A stretch of 18,143 nt of DNA from positions 1 through 18,143 of the forward strand of contig BLJB01000597.1 of the NCBI GenBank assembly GCA_013423325.1, read 5' to 3'. The notes under the pieces are model-generated. The model ran no database searches. It was not told the origin of the DNA and was given only the letters and a program-made list of their open reading frames with translations. A program made the translations under genes and the position numbers. Position 1 is the stretch's first letter; the number at the start of each line of letters is the position of its first letter. The DNA is from Usnea hakonensis (lineage: Eukaryota > Ascomycota > Lecanoromycetes > Lecanorales > Parmeliaceae). Shown piece after piece: positions 1-8,768 of the stretch.

Positions 1-171
1 AAATAATAACGCTATAATTCTAAAAATAGTCTAAATCGAATTTTTTTAAAAATTATATACGCGTATTATAGGCCCGTTATAGACCCGTATTAGTAAGCCT
101 ATTATATATATTATAAAGACTATATTAACTAAGTCTTAAAAGGACTTTATATAAATTATTTAAATTTTACG

Positions 172-299
172 AATTTTGCGAATCGTGCGGATCCTGCGGA
201 TCGTGCGTATCGCAAGGCGGACTTGCTAACCTCGCGTATATGATTTAATATAGGCTAAGTCTGCTAAGTCTGCTAAATCGTGCTGACTGTGCGCACCCG
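172..299. repeat. Degenerate 9-bp minisatellite in a less mutated patch
   Basis: Units of about 9 bp run from 172 to 216 (AATTTTGCG, AATCGTGCG, GATCCTGCG, GATCGTGCG, TATCGCAAG). After an AT-rich spacer they resume at 254-290 (GCTAAGTCT twice, then diverged copies), all fitting a loose TGC-N-N-A-T-C-G pattern. The units become more AT-rich toward the left edge. Unlike almost all neighbouring DNA, this patch keeps many TpG sites and some CpA sites. It may be the edge of a separate insertion or a structural repeat inside a transposon. No gene is recognisable. Confidence 0.6.
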
Positions 300-879
300 G
301 CGGAATCCTTGCGGAAATGAACTTTTCAGATTTAGTGATATATATAACTAGGATTCAATTAATAAGAAGATAAAATCTATATATAGATATAAGAAAGATA
401 TATAGATAGAGAGATATTAAGGCGCTAAACCCGAATAGAAAGAAGATTATATATCTCCTTTAGCTCTATAAGTAGTTATACTCGTAATATTACCCCCCCC
501 CTTTAGAAGGTATATTCGTATACCTTAAGAAATAATATCTATTATATATATAATATTATACTATTCTAGGGCTTTCTATATAAAGCGATTAATTATAGAT
601 TAATAAAATAGTTAATAAAAAGATATTTTAACCCGAAATAATTATTTAATTTTTAATTTTTAAATAGAGAAGGAAGTATAGAATAAAGGTCTCTTATTAG
701 TCGAATATTTCTAAATTAAATCGAGTCGAATCTAATCTTAATTATAAAGCCTTATTTATAAACTTTCTCTAAAGAAATAGAGTTAAATATTAGAAAATAA
801 TTTTAATATAGATTACTAATAGTAATAATAATACTCTAGAGGTAATACTAAATCGTATGAGAGAATATTTAGATATATA
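300..879. other. Non-coding AT-rich DNA, probably the 3' flank of gypsy-1
   Basis: No coding frame is recognisable. Positions up to about 355 belong to the less mutated patch; from about 356 onward CpA/TpG are nearly absent. It contains a C9 run at 493-501 and a perfect 8-bp hairpin at 507-526 (AAGGTATA, TTCG loop, TATACCTT). By position it should hold part of the 3' LTR of the minus-strand gypsy-1 element, but I could not match it to a second copy. Confidence 0.4.
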
Positions 880-887
880 TTAATAAT
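880..887. repeat. Target site duplication, left copy
   Basis: TTAATAAT lies directly before the left TIR (starting GGCC at 888). It is identical to 1404-1411, directly after the right TIR. The match is exactly 8 bp and fails at the ninth base. Confidence 0.85.
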
Positions 888-900
888 GGCCGCTCCTACG

Positions 901-1010
901 CGTACACCCCCCCTCTATTAGGCGTACACCCCCCTTATATTAGGCGTACACCTCCCCTCTATTAGGCGTATACCTCCTAAGTCTATTAGGCGTATACCCC
1001 CCCCTAAATA
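901..1010. repeat. Left subterminal tandem repeats of the MITE
   Basis: About five units of roughly 22 bp follow the pattern CGTACAC + C-run + CTATTAGG. Units 1-3 keep CGTACAC and units 4-5 read CGTATAC, a CpA to TpA change. The same unit appears inverted in the right arm at about 1330-1396. Such repeats in hAT-type elements are usually transposase binding sites; that role is inferred here. Confidence 0.8.
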
Positions 1011-1220
1011 TAGAGTATATATATATATTATTAAGATTTTAAATAAAAAAGATTTAAATTTAGTATAAATTTTCTAATTAGAAATTTAAAATCTATAAAA
1101 AATATTAATATTTAATAAAGTTAGTATTAAGTTGAAATTGTTTAACTTTAGGGGAGGCTCCGGAGGGGGGGCTACCCCGAAAGCCCTTAGAAATAATTAG
1201 CGTAATTTTTAATTTTATCG

Positions 1221-1333
1221 CTAACCGTATTTAGTTATCTCTAACTATATTTAGATACTTCTAATCGTATTTAAATACTACTAACTATATTTAAATACTA
1301 CTAACTATATTTAAATACTACTAACTATATTTA
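1221..1333. repeat. 20-bp minisatellite inside the MITE
   Basis: There are five and a half head-to-tail copies of a 20-bp unit (consensus CTAACTATATTTAAATACTA), starting at 1221, 1241, 1261, 1281, 1301 and 1321. The units from 1281 and 1301 are identical and the outer ones diverge mainly by transitions. The array ends where the right subterminal repeats begin. Confidence 0.9.
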
Positions 1334-1403
1334 GGGGGGTGTACGCCTAATAGACTTAGGGGGTATACGCGTAATAGAAAGGGGTGTACGCGTAGGAGCG
1401 GCC

Positions 1404-1411
1404 TTAATAAT
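1404..1411. repeat. Target site duplication, right copy
   Basis: TTAATAAT directly follows the right TIR and is identical to 880-887. Confidence 0.85.
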
Positions 1412-1584
1412 AGGAGTATATATAGTAGACCTTATTTAATATAAGTATTAAAAAGTTAGAGTTTTAGATAGATTCTTCTTTAACTATACTTTATTAAAAA
1501 GAATCTATATAACTCGAATCTATAAAAATAGTCGAATAATATAATATCTAAAATATTATTAAATTAAAACTACTTTAGTAGAAC

Positions 1585-1745
1585 TAATATTAATAAGGAG
1601 CCTTTAAGTATTATTTATAAAACTTTTAAATTATCTCTTTAGCGTTATTAAATTTACTATTATTTATATAGTACTATTTATTATCTCTTAAAATATCTAT
1701 CTATTTAATCTTATATTATAAATAATTATAATAATAGCGAGAGCT
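1585..1745 (-). pseudogene. Gypsy-1 chromodomain
   Basis: A minus-strand frame reads NNILSSR, then YKIK*ID, then a tail NNSKFNNAKEII*KF. Treating stops as lost Trp/Gln gives the chromodomain pattern: V-x-x-I-L-x-S-R, Q-Y-x-[IV]-K-W, and a final helix of the N-A-x-E-[IL]-[IV] type. In chromoviruses this domain sits at the integrase C-terminus and directs integration to methylated-H3K9 chromatin. It is in a different frame from the integrase C-terminal region at about 1940, so at least one indel separates them. Confidence 0.75.
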
Positions 1746-1899
1746 TAGTATATTATTAATATTCTATTTATTACCCTTTAGTAGGATCTTCGGCTTTAGT
1801 AGAGGCCTTTATTATATAGAAAAAGAATTATTCGGATATTTTTATAAATATTAGAAATAAAATATATTATAGATTTACTAGATATAAGGGAGATCTAGA

Positions 1900-3100
1900 T
1901 AGTAAGAGATATTAATTTATTAAGTAATCTAGTTATTTATTCTCTAGATCCTTATAGGGCCTTATTATATTAATATATTTAGAAAATAATTATATTTTAT
2001 TATTAATATTAAATAAGACTTTTTTATAATATTTATTTATTTATTTTTCTATTATAATTTAGAAGGCTTTTAAGTATTTTTTATTATATTCTAGAATCTC
2101 TTCTATTTTCTTAATAATATTTTTAATCTTTAAGACTTATAATCTCTCTCTTATAATTTTATAATTAGTTATATTAGAATTAAAATTTATATAGAGATTA
2201 AATTCTTTATTTATAGATTGAAGAGATTATATTATTATTATTAATAAATTTTACTATAGAGATCTATTTAGTTTAATTATTTTATATATAATTATAAAAG
2301 ATTTAGAGATCTTTTTTAATATTCTAATTTACTCTTTTAATTTATCTATTTATTTATAGATAGTAGGTAATAAAGAGGTTAATTTAGATTCTAAATCTTT
2401 TATATAGATTTTTCTATAAGATAAATATAAATTATAGTTTTCTATCTAATATAATAAAGTTTAAAAATTTATAGAAATAATATAAATTTTAGAGAAGAAT
2501 CTATATTAAGGATTTAATTAAGGTTCTATTATTACTTTAAAAGTATAGTATATAGTATCTCTCTTTAATAAGATAATAAATAAAAGTATATATAGTATTA
2601 AATCTTTCTAAAAGAGAAAGATTAATAATAAAATCTATTAATATATCTTATTAATAGGCTTATAGAATTAGTAAAGATACTAGTAATCTATTTATTTTAT
2701 TTTGAAATAATTTACTTTATTAATAATTATAATAGTTAGTAATATATTATCTAATAGTTATTATATAGCTAGACTAATAATATTATTATTATAGAAGATC
2801 TATTATTTATTTTATTCTAAAATAACTATTTAAAGGTTAATTATAGATTTTATTAAATATTAAGGTATAGAAAAAATCTAAAATCTATAATAAATCTTTT
2901 TTAAAGAGTACTTTATTTATTACTTAATATTATTTAAACTTAATTCTATATAGTTTATAAATATTATTAATAACTATATCTTTATATTTCTAATAATTAA
3001 GGTTATTTTTATTAATTTAGTAAGTATATTTAAATAGATCTACTATCTCCTCTATAGCGCGAATCTTAATATAATTTAATATTAGAATTATTTAATATTA
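1900..3100 (-). pseudogene. Gypsy-1 integrase
   Basis: The zinc-binding region ends near 2720-2740, where its last Cys pair now reads Tyr-x-x-Tyr. The catalytic core follows. The first Asp (codon 2633-2635, in LIDFI) and second Asp (2444-2446, in LDRK) survive. The Glu is Lys (2336-2338), exactly 35 residues after the second Asp, so the D-D-35-E spacing is intact. A frame change between about 2330 and 2200 leads into a C-terminal region reading TNYKIIRERL and then KIEEILEY, typical of fungal chromovirus integrases. The enzyme would have inserted the cDNA copy, but stops and the E-to-K change make it dead. Confidence 0.8.
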
Positions 3101-3249
3101 TTAATATATTCTCTTATTTTTCTAATCTATAGGGCGAGCGTTTATTATTCTAATAAGAGTATCTACTTTTAAATTATTTTTATCTATTTAGAAGATTATC
3201 TAGAAATTAAATTTAGATAGAATATCTAGATAATAAATCTAATAGCGAG

Positions 3250-4330
3250 TAAACTTTTTACTTTTTATAAAGATCTTTAAAATCTAATAATTAATAAAGA
3301 TTTAAATAAATAAATTAGTATATTTAAGTTTAAAATATTAATATTTAAAATATCTTATAATCGCTAGTAACTTTTTATTATAGATATAATAGTTATACTT
3401 TATAAGAATTATAGTTTTACTATAATAAGCTATTAAATAGAGTACTCTCTTATTATTATATTAAAATAAAATTAGAAATATTTATTTTAAATATAATCTA
3501 TCTTTTTAGATTAAAATACTTTAATATTAAAATATTAATAATTTACTTTTTAAGACTTTTAAAGGCTTTTAAATAGATTTTATTTTATATAAATAGGATA
3601 TTCTTTCTAGTAAGATATATTAAGAGCTTTATTAGCTTTAAAAACTTATAAATAAAATATTTATAGAAGTTAATAAATCTAATAAAGTTTTATATCTCTT
3701 TTAGATTTATAAGAGAAAGCTATTTAATAATAGCTTCTATTTTTTTAGAATCTATTTAGAGCCTTTTATCTAATATAATAATATTTAAAAAAATTATTTT
3801 TTCTATATTAAATTTATACTTTTTAATATTTATTTATAGATTTATATCCCGAAGGCGAGAGAGTACTTTTTAAATATAATCTTAATACTTCTTCCTTAAT
3901 TTACTATAGATAAAAATATTATTAAAATATATTTAATAGAAACTATCTAAAAATTTCTATAATATCTTATTAATATATTATTAGAAAAAATTTAGTTTAT
4001 TAATTAATTTAAATAGAAAAACTTTATATTTATATAATTCTAAAACTATTATAAAAGTAGTTAGATCTTTATTTTTAGAATCTATTTTAAACTTATTAAA
4101 TATTATAATAATATTTAAATAAGTAAGATACTTATATTTTATAATCTTTTTAATAACCTTCTTTATAAAAGAGAGGGGATATTAATTATACTTAATAAAA
4201 ATATTTAGTTTTTAATAATCTATATAGAGTTATAAATTATTATTAGATTTTAATATAAAGAGAATTAATAATATATAAGAAGCTATATTAAACGTAATAA
4301 ATCCTTTAAAGAGGTTTTTAATAAGGTATT
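3250..4330 (-). pseudogene. Gypsy-1 reverse transcriptase and RNase H
   Basis: The RT start reads ILFILKSNNNL*LYIDY*KLN near 4218-4285, matching the gypsy motif with K-x-N-x-x-L-R and C-V-D-Y-R. The polymerase motif Y/F-x-D-D reads YFNNIFIYSK, with both catalytic Asp codons changed to Asn at 3918-3923. The same frame runs on through a clear connection region (KIEAIIK, NLKEI*NFI, FINFYKYFI, LTRKN) to about 3540. RNase H then continues in another frame, reading KKFTRY*IYYLDILSKFNF near 3200-3250, so there is an indel at about 3340-3540. RT copies the element RNA and RNase H removes the template. Confidence 0.88.
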
Positions 4331-5329
4331 CTTTAACTTACTATATTTTATATAGAGATATATAATATACTCTATTTTATAAAGATTTTATATTTAAAAT
4401 AAATTTAATTTTATAATTATAAAATTAATAAAAAGAAAGTTTATTAATTTAGATATAATTAAAAATATTTTAAAAGTTATAATATTTAGAAGGAAACTTT
4501 TTCTATATTATTTTCTAATCCCCTTTAGACGCTTCTATAATATTTATTTCTAGCGGTCCTTCTAATTAGCTAGAATAAGGGTATTAATATCTTTTATAGA
4601 TATAATAAATAGCTATATCTTTTTAATTTTTATCTAGTAAGTAAAAAAACTAAAAATATTTATATTTATATTATATATTATAAAGGATTTCTTTTCTATT
4701 AATAATTATTCCCTTTAAAGAATTCTAGAGATAAATAGAGTAGATAAGATTTTAATAATTTATATTTTTAGACTAGTCTTATTATTAGTAGAAAAGACTA
4801 TTATATTAGACTATATATTAAATAAGATTTTATATTAGTTTATCTAAAACTTTTTAAAAATAATAATATATTATTCTAAATTAATAATAAGTATAAGAAC
4901 TATTAGTTTCTTATAGTTATTAATTTCTAGATCAAATAGAATTAGATAAATTATAGGAGTCTTTAATATATTATTATTATATTTATAAATATATTAAGAT
5001 TTAGAAAGAGATATAGATAAGATTTTAAATATAATATATATAATCGAAATTATTCTCTTATTAATAAAGTAGTATCTTATAGTATTAATATTAATTAGAA
5101 GAAATATCTAGTATCTCTTTTTTTAACTATATAATATATTTAGTATAATAAAGGGCTTTTTTAAAAATAAGAAGAATTTAGATATAATTTAAAATAAGAG
5201 TATAAGATTATTCTTATTATTATTAAAATAATATATTATTTTTATATTACTTTTTATTAAGTCTTTAAGGGAGAGCTATTATTTTCTAATCTCTTTAAAT
5301 TTTTATAGTAATCCGAATTAGAAAATTCG
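4331..5329 (-). other. Gypsy-1 stretch between gag and RT, protease not resolved
   Basis: By position this should carry the aspartic protease and the protease-RT linker. The DNA is extremely AT-rich and I could not find a convincing D-[ST]-G motif in any minus-strand frame. No plus-strand gene is apparent either. Confidence 0.35.
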
Positions 5330-6225
5330 TCTGTTAAGATTTTATAAATCCGAGGATTTTATTTATATAAATTTAAATTATAGAAATAAGTCTAATTATC
5401 TAGATAATTATTTATATAATATCTAGATTTATAATATTTAAAGTAGTTATTTTTAGCTATATTCTTTACTTAAATAATATTATTTAGTAAAGTTTATTTT
5501 ATTAAATTATATATAGGTTTAAAAGCTATCTTTAATATTTCTAGATTAATCCTTTTATAATAAAATCTTATTCTAATTTTTTTATATAACTTTTTATAAG
5601 TTATCTAGCTTTATTATATACTTTTTAGCTTTTTTAAAAATAGTAAACTTAAATTACTAGTTATTCTATAAGATCTAGAGCTAGATTACTATTTTATTAT
5701 ATAACTTTTTAATAAGAAGATCTTCGTTATATTTTAAATAAAATAAGAGCCTTTAGAAATTTAAATAAAAGTTAGTAAATTATATAATATTTATTTTTAG
5801 CGTTATAAATTATCTTTAATAATTCTATTTACGATCCGAGTTTTTAAATATAGTAGCGAGTTTATCTATAATATTCTAGATAGTAAGAAAAGGGTTATTA
5901 ATATTAATCTCTTATTAAAAGTAGATTTACTTTACTACTTTTTCTTTAAAATATAAGAGTATATATTTTATATAGCTCTTATTATTATTCTAATAGTCTT
6001 TATTTATTTTTAATTTAATTATTATTTTACTCTTCCAATTCTCTTATATAGAATCTATATTATTAATAAAGAGAGGAGGATCTAGATATTTTTAAAAATA
6101 TTTAATAAAGATTATAAAGAATAATTTTATACTATTTTAAATATTTTAAAATTATTCTAATTTAGAATTTATAGATACGAGGTTCTCTTATATATCTATT
6201 AATTATTATATAGCGAATCTATTAT
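5330..6225 (-). pseudogene. Gypsy-1 gag with CCHC zinc knuckle
   Basis: The N-terminal half contains ENWKSKIIIKLKINKDY (near 5990-6045), the conserved W-x-x-W core of fungal gypsy capsid proteins, and then NPFLTI*NIIDKLATIFKN. One Trp codon survives as TGG in this stretch (CCA on the plus strand near 6037). The zinc knuckle lies at 5404-5445 with perfect C-x2-C-x4-H-x4-C spacing, but every Cys and the His read Tyr, because TGY and CAY become TAY. The protein would form the virus-like particle and bind RNA. The start near 6225 is approximate, because ATG codons become ATA. Confidence 0.8.
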
Positions 6226-6959
6226 GGCCTCTACGTTATAATCTATGAACGAAAGTGGAGTATGTTAAAAGTCTAAATTAATACTACCTAGAAATCTATC
6301 TAAGTACTACGGTACTAACTAATATACGGTATTACTACTAGTACTACCACTAGTACCTTAGTAATAGTTATACTAGTAATAGTACCGTAATAAGTACTAC
6401 TCTCCTTAAAATACGTCGCCCTAATATATAGATATAATACCCTTAATATAATAATCTATCGTAGTACGATATTAGGAGTATAACCGAGGAGAGTAATCTA
6501 TAATAGAGTATATAATTATAACCGATTAACGAAAAGTAGTATTAATATATATATTATAATAAAAATAAAATAATTACGTAGTACTAAGATACTCGAAGTT
6601 AATTATATTAATATATTAATACTTTTTAAGATTACGCTTTTAAGTAATCTCCCTAGAACTATAATACTATTATAGTAATAGAAATATAATATTACTAGGT
6701 TATTATACTCTAAAATAGAAATACTTATAAAGTAGCGGTAGCCCTTAAATATTAATATAATATTAATAGAGGTATATAGTTAAATATTAAATAGAAAATA
6801 AACTAGTTATCTTAAATAGTTATTATAGCTATAAAATCTACTATTACTAAATTACTATACTAGGAAATAAGAATACTTATAATATAGTATAATACTAAAC
6901 TAGTTATATTAGATATATTATTCTAATATATATATAGAATACTAATTATATAACGATAT
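6226..6959. other. Non-coding stretch between gypsy-1 gag and the minus-strand ORF
   Basis: I see no convincing reading frame. By position it should include the 5' LTR and primer site of gypsy-1, but no LTR pair could be matched. It starts with a short patch (6226-6268) that keeps four TpG and no CpA, and it contains the palindrome at 6303-6397. Confidence 0.4.
6303..6397. repeat. Large imperfect palindrome
   Basis: The left arm (from AGTACTACGGTACTA to ACTACTAGTAC) pairs with the right arm read in reverse (AGTACTTATTACGGTACTA to GGTACTAGT), centred near 6346. Arms are about 40-48 bp with small gaps. The centre ACCAC keeps a CpA in otherwise depleted DNA. It could be a foldback remnant or part of an LTR. 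Confidence 0.6.
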
Positions 6960-8290
6960 ATAAATATTATAAAGACTATATCTAGATATCTTTCTATCTT
7001 TATAGCTAAGTATTAAACTTAGGATTATTAAGCTTATATAGCGTATTATATATATATAAGTAATTATCTTCTAATATATTAAATTATATAATAATAAGGT
7101 TATATAATTTTTATATCTCTATAGCTTTAGTATAGTAGTACTTCTTTATCTCCTTTATATTAATAATTATTATACTTTTACTCTTTTCCCTTAGTACTAA
7201 AAGTATATTAATTGTATATATTAGTAGTAGTTATAGGGTAGTATAAAGGGCTCTTAATATTTATACTAATATAAGAAATTATTTATTAAGCTCTTAATAC
7301 TTTTTCTTATATAGCTCTACTTCTATATTTAGACTTTTACTAGGCTATTTCTTTACGCTATCTTTTATATTATCCTCGTTAAAATTAAGAAGTTTAATTA
7401 GTATTTAAAAAAGAGAAGTTTTTTAGCGCTTTAGTTATTAATTATTTATATTAGGCTCTATCTTTATTAGGCGCTTTACTTACTAAATATCTATATCGGG
7501 CTCCGACTTAATTACTATACATAATGGGTCTACGGCTACGGTAGCGGTAGCGGGGATAAATAGGTCTATAGTAGTAATAGCGGTAGTAGATAGATTTAGG
7601 GTAGCCTTTATAGTACTTTATATACTATATTTTATATGTCTAATAGCGGTCTTACCCTTATTAGTAGTATATACGATAGCGTTACTAACCGCGATAGTAC
7701 TTAATATTATTATATTTAATAGTAATAGTAGATTATATTTAGCTCTATTAATAAATTTACTTCGTATAGTAGATAGTATCTTAGTAGTATAAATTAATTC
7801 TTTATTTTCTCCTTCTTACTCGTAAAGCTTCTAGTAGTTAAATATTATAAAGTAATACTAGTCTTATACTTTTTTATACTTTATAGTAGTATCTTTATTA
7901 ATATACTTTAATAAGAACTATTTCTTAGTAAAAATTACTAGCTATTTACTACTATACTCTTTTACTTTAATATCGAAATAAATAATTTATATAATCTAAA
8001 AATCGCTTAGATCTAATCTATCTAGAAATAGCTTATTATTAATTTTTTTTTATTAAAATAAAACTTAGCTATAGTAGGGTTATTAGTAATCTACCTCTAA
8101 AGAGCTAGTCTTAGAGTATTTAATTTAGTATGTAATTTAAACTCTAATATAACGGGCGTTTTAACTATAATAAATTAGAGTAACGCGGTAAATCTAGATA
8201 TTAATATAAATTATATTATATTAAAATAGTTTATATAATTAGTATAAAGGATATAGTAGTATTTAGAATATTAAGTAGTAAAGGTAGATT
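6960..8290 (-). pseudogene. Unidentified decayed coding region, about 440 codons
   Basis: I do not recognise this protein. On the minus strand, from about 7990 to 7280, one frame has a stop-free run of about 66 codons and another of about 44, unlikely by chance where stops make up roughly 9% of triplets. The residues are varied: a Ser/Thr/Ala-rich stretch (STTAITTIDLFIPATATVAV), then VDPLCIVIKSEPDIDI, then a charged, possibly coiled-coil tail (EVELYKKKY*ELNK, LREKSKSIIIINIKEIKK). Upstream (8290-8050) another frame reads VKTPVILEFKLHTKLNTL. The frames switch at a run of nine T at 8043-8051, so an indel there is likely. It lies between gypsy-1 gag and the presumed gypsy-2 LTR, on the same strand as both. 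It could be an extra transposon ORF or a duplicated host gene. Confidence 0.45.
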
Positions 8291-8609
8291 AAGGTCTTAA
8301 ATAAATAAAAGTAAGATTTAAAAGGTTAAAGAATATTTTAGAATATAATAATAATTATCGCGTTACGCGTTATAAATTATAGTAGTAGTAGAATAGATCT
8401 TATTAATATATTAGTCTTTTAGGAGAACCCTTTAATCGGCTATACTAGAAAGTATATATAATTTAATAATTCTACCTAGTCGTTAAGAGACTTATAGTAC
8501 TATATAAATAATATAGAGTAGAGCGGAGATTACGTTTTTAAATAATTTTATTTATAGATTCTATATTAAAATCTATACTATATTTAACGCCTAGCTCGGC
8601 GGTTATTAA
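8291..8609 (-). repeat. Probable 3' LTR of gypsy-2 (extent uncertain)
   Basis: If the copia insertion is removed, this sequence is joined directly to the stop codon of the gypsy-2 pol gene. On the minus strand it reads TATTAATAACCGCCGAGC, which could be a mutated LTR start (TGTTAATGACC...). A small inverted repeat, CGCC...GGCG, lies at 8588-8601. Beginnings with CCGCCGAGC are familiar from fungal gypsy LTRs. The other LTR would lie outside the window, so this is inference. Confidence 0.4.
8605..8609. repeat. Copia target site duplication, left copy
   Basis: ATTAA directly before the 5' LTR equals 16102-16106 after the 3' LTR. Five bp is the usual duplication length for Ty1/copia integration. 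Confidence 0.88.
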
Positions 8610-8754
8610 TGTCAAAATAGGAAGGTTTGCCGAGTCACGTGACTTCGTCACGTGACCTTAGCGCCTTAGCATTTTGTAAATAGTCTTGTACATTTCTTGT
8701 ACTTCCATAATTAATTAACTAAGAAACAAGTGTTCTATATACCTACTTTTAACA
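8610..8754 (+). repeat. Copia 5' LTR
   Basis: The LTR is 145 bp, begins TGTCAAAATAGG and ends TTTTAACA, so it has TG...CA ends. It matches the 3' LTR without gaps, with 16 differences that are all transitions. It retains 16 CpA/TpG sites, whereas the next 145 bp contain none. At seven of the 16 sites this copy carries the mutated base; six of those lie at LTR positions 80-141, the half next to the interior, and one at position 51. Confidence 0.96.
8634..8656. promoter_or_regulatory. Twin GTCACGTGAC palindromes (CACGTG E-box) in the LTR
   Basis: Two perfect 10-bp palindromes, GTCACGTGAC, lie at 8634-8643 and 8647-8656, separated by TTC. CACGTG is the core bound by bHLH factors such as the Cbf1/Pho4 type, and GTCACGTG fits a Cbf1-like site. 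Placed in the LTR ahead of the transcribed region, they are candidate upstream activating sites. In the 3' LTR they are mutated to GTCACGTAAC and GTTACGTAAC. Their function is inferred. Confidence 0.5.
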
Positions 8755-8768
8755 GGTTATAAGCCCGG
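8755..8768 (+). other. Primer binding site, initiator-Met tRNA half-molecule type
   Basis: GGTTATAAGCCCGG directly abuts the 5' LTR. The complement of the initiator Met tRNA anticodon arm reads GGTTATGAGCCC. The single difference within those 12 bases is a TpG to TpA change, as expected from RIP. Drosophila copia primes from such a cleaved initiator tRNA half, so this element probably did too. Confidence 0.75.

Larger units (their letters stand above)
888..1403. mobile_element. 516-bp non-autonomous TIR transposon (MITE), hAT-like by TSD length
   Basis: The element has 23-bp perfect TIRs (888-910 and 1381-1403, beginning GGCCGCTCCTACGCGTACAC) and a perfect 8-bp target duplication. Inside each TIR lie subterminal tandem repeats of about 22 bp carrying CGTACACC or its mutated form CGTATACC, in opposite orientation at the two ends. 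The centre holds a 20-bp minisatellite and a short G/C-rich block near 1150-1190. It has no coding capacity. Eight-bp duplications and repeated subterminal motifs are typical of hAT elements, although the GGCC terminus is not a classic hAT end and other 8-bp-TSD families are possible. It sits in the 3' flank of gypsy-1 and is less depleted in CpA/TpG than its host sequence, so it probably arrived after much of the RIP. Confidence 0.85.
1580..6225 (-). mobile_element. Gypsy-1: decayed Ty3/gypsy chromovirus, internal region
   Basis: Read on the minus strand, the domain order is gag with zinc knuckle (about 5330-6225), an unresolved protease stretch, RT (about 3850-4330), RNase H (about 3250-3850), integrase (about 1900-3100) and chromodomain (about 1585-1745). 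This is the chromovirus order of Ty3/gypsy elements. The domains lie in different frames, so indels have accumulated as well as RIP. CpG is also scarce here, unlike in the copia element. No LTR pair was resolved: the 3' LTR should lie left of 1580, where the MITE inserted, and the 5' LTR right of 6225. No product is possible. Confidence 0.85.

Noticed and set aside
507..526. AAGGTATA-TTCG-TATACCTT hairpin as a terminator or structured RNA
   Set aside because: A single 8-bp AT-rich stem with no associated gene is compatible with chance in DNA this rich in TA; listed only as part of the non-coding stretch.
1221..1333. CRISPR-like array because of regular 20-bp repeats
   Set aside because: The units are directly adjacent with no spacers, so it is a minisatellite inside the MITE.
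1800..6200. Plus-strand open frames across the AT-rich left half
   Set aside because: They are shadows: clear gypsy motifs in conserved order are found only on the minus strand.
8610..8754. LTR islands as unique host DNA between two elements
   Set aside because: The two 145-bp copies match without gaps, have TG...CA ends, a shared 5-bp target duplication and a primer site next to the left copy.
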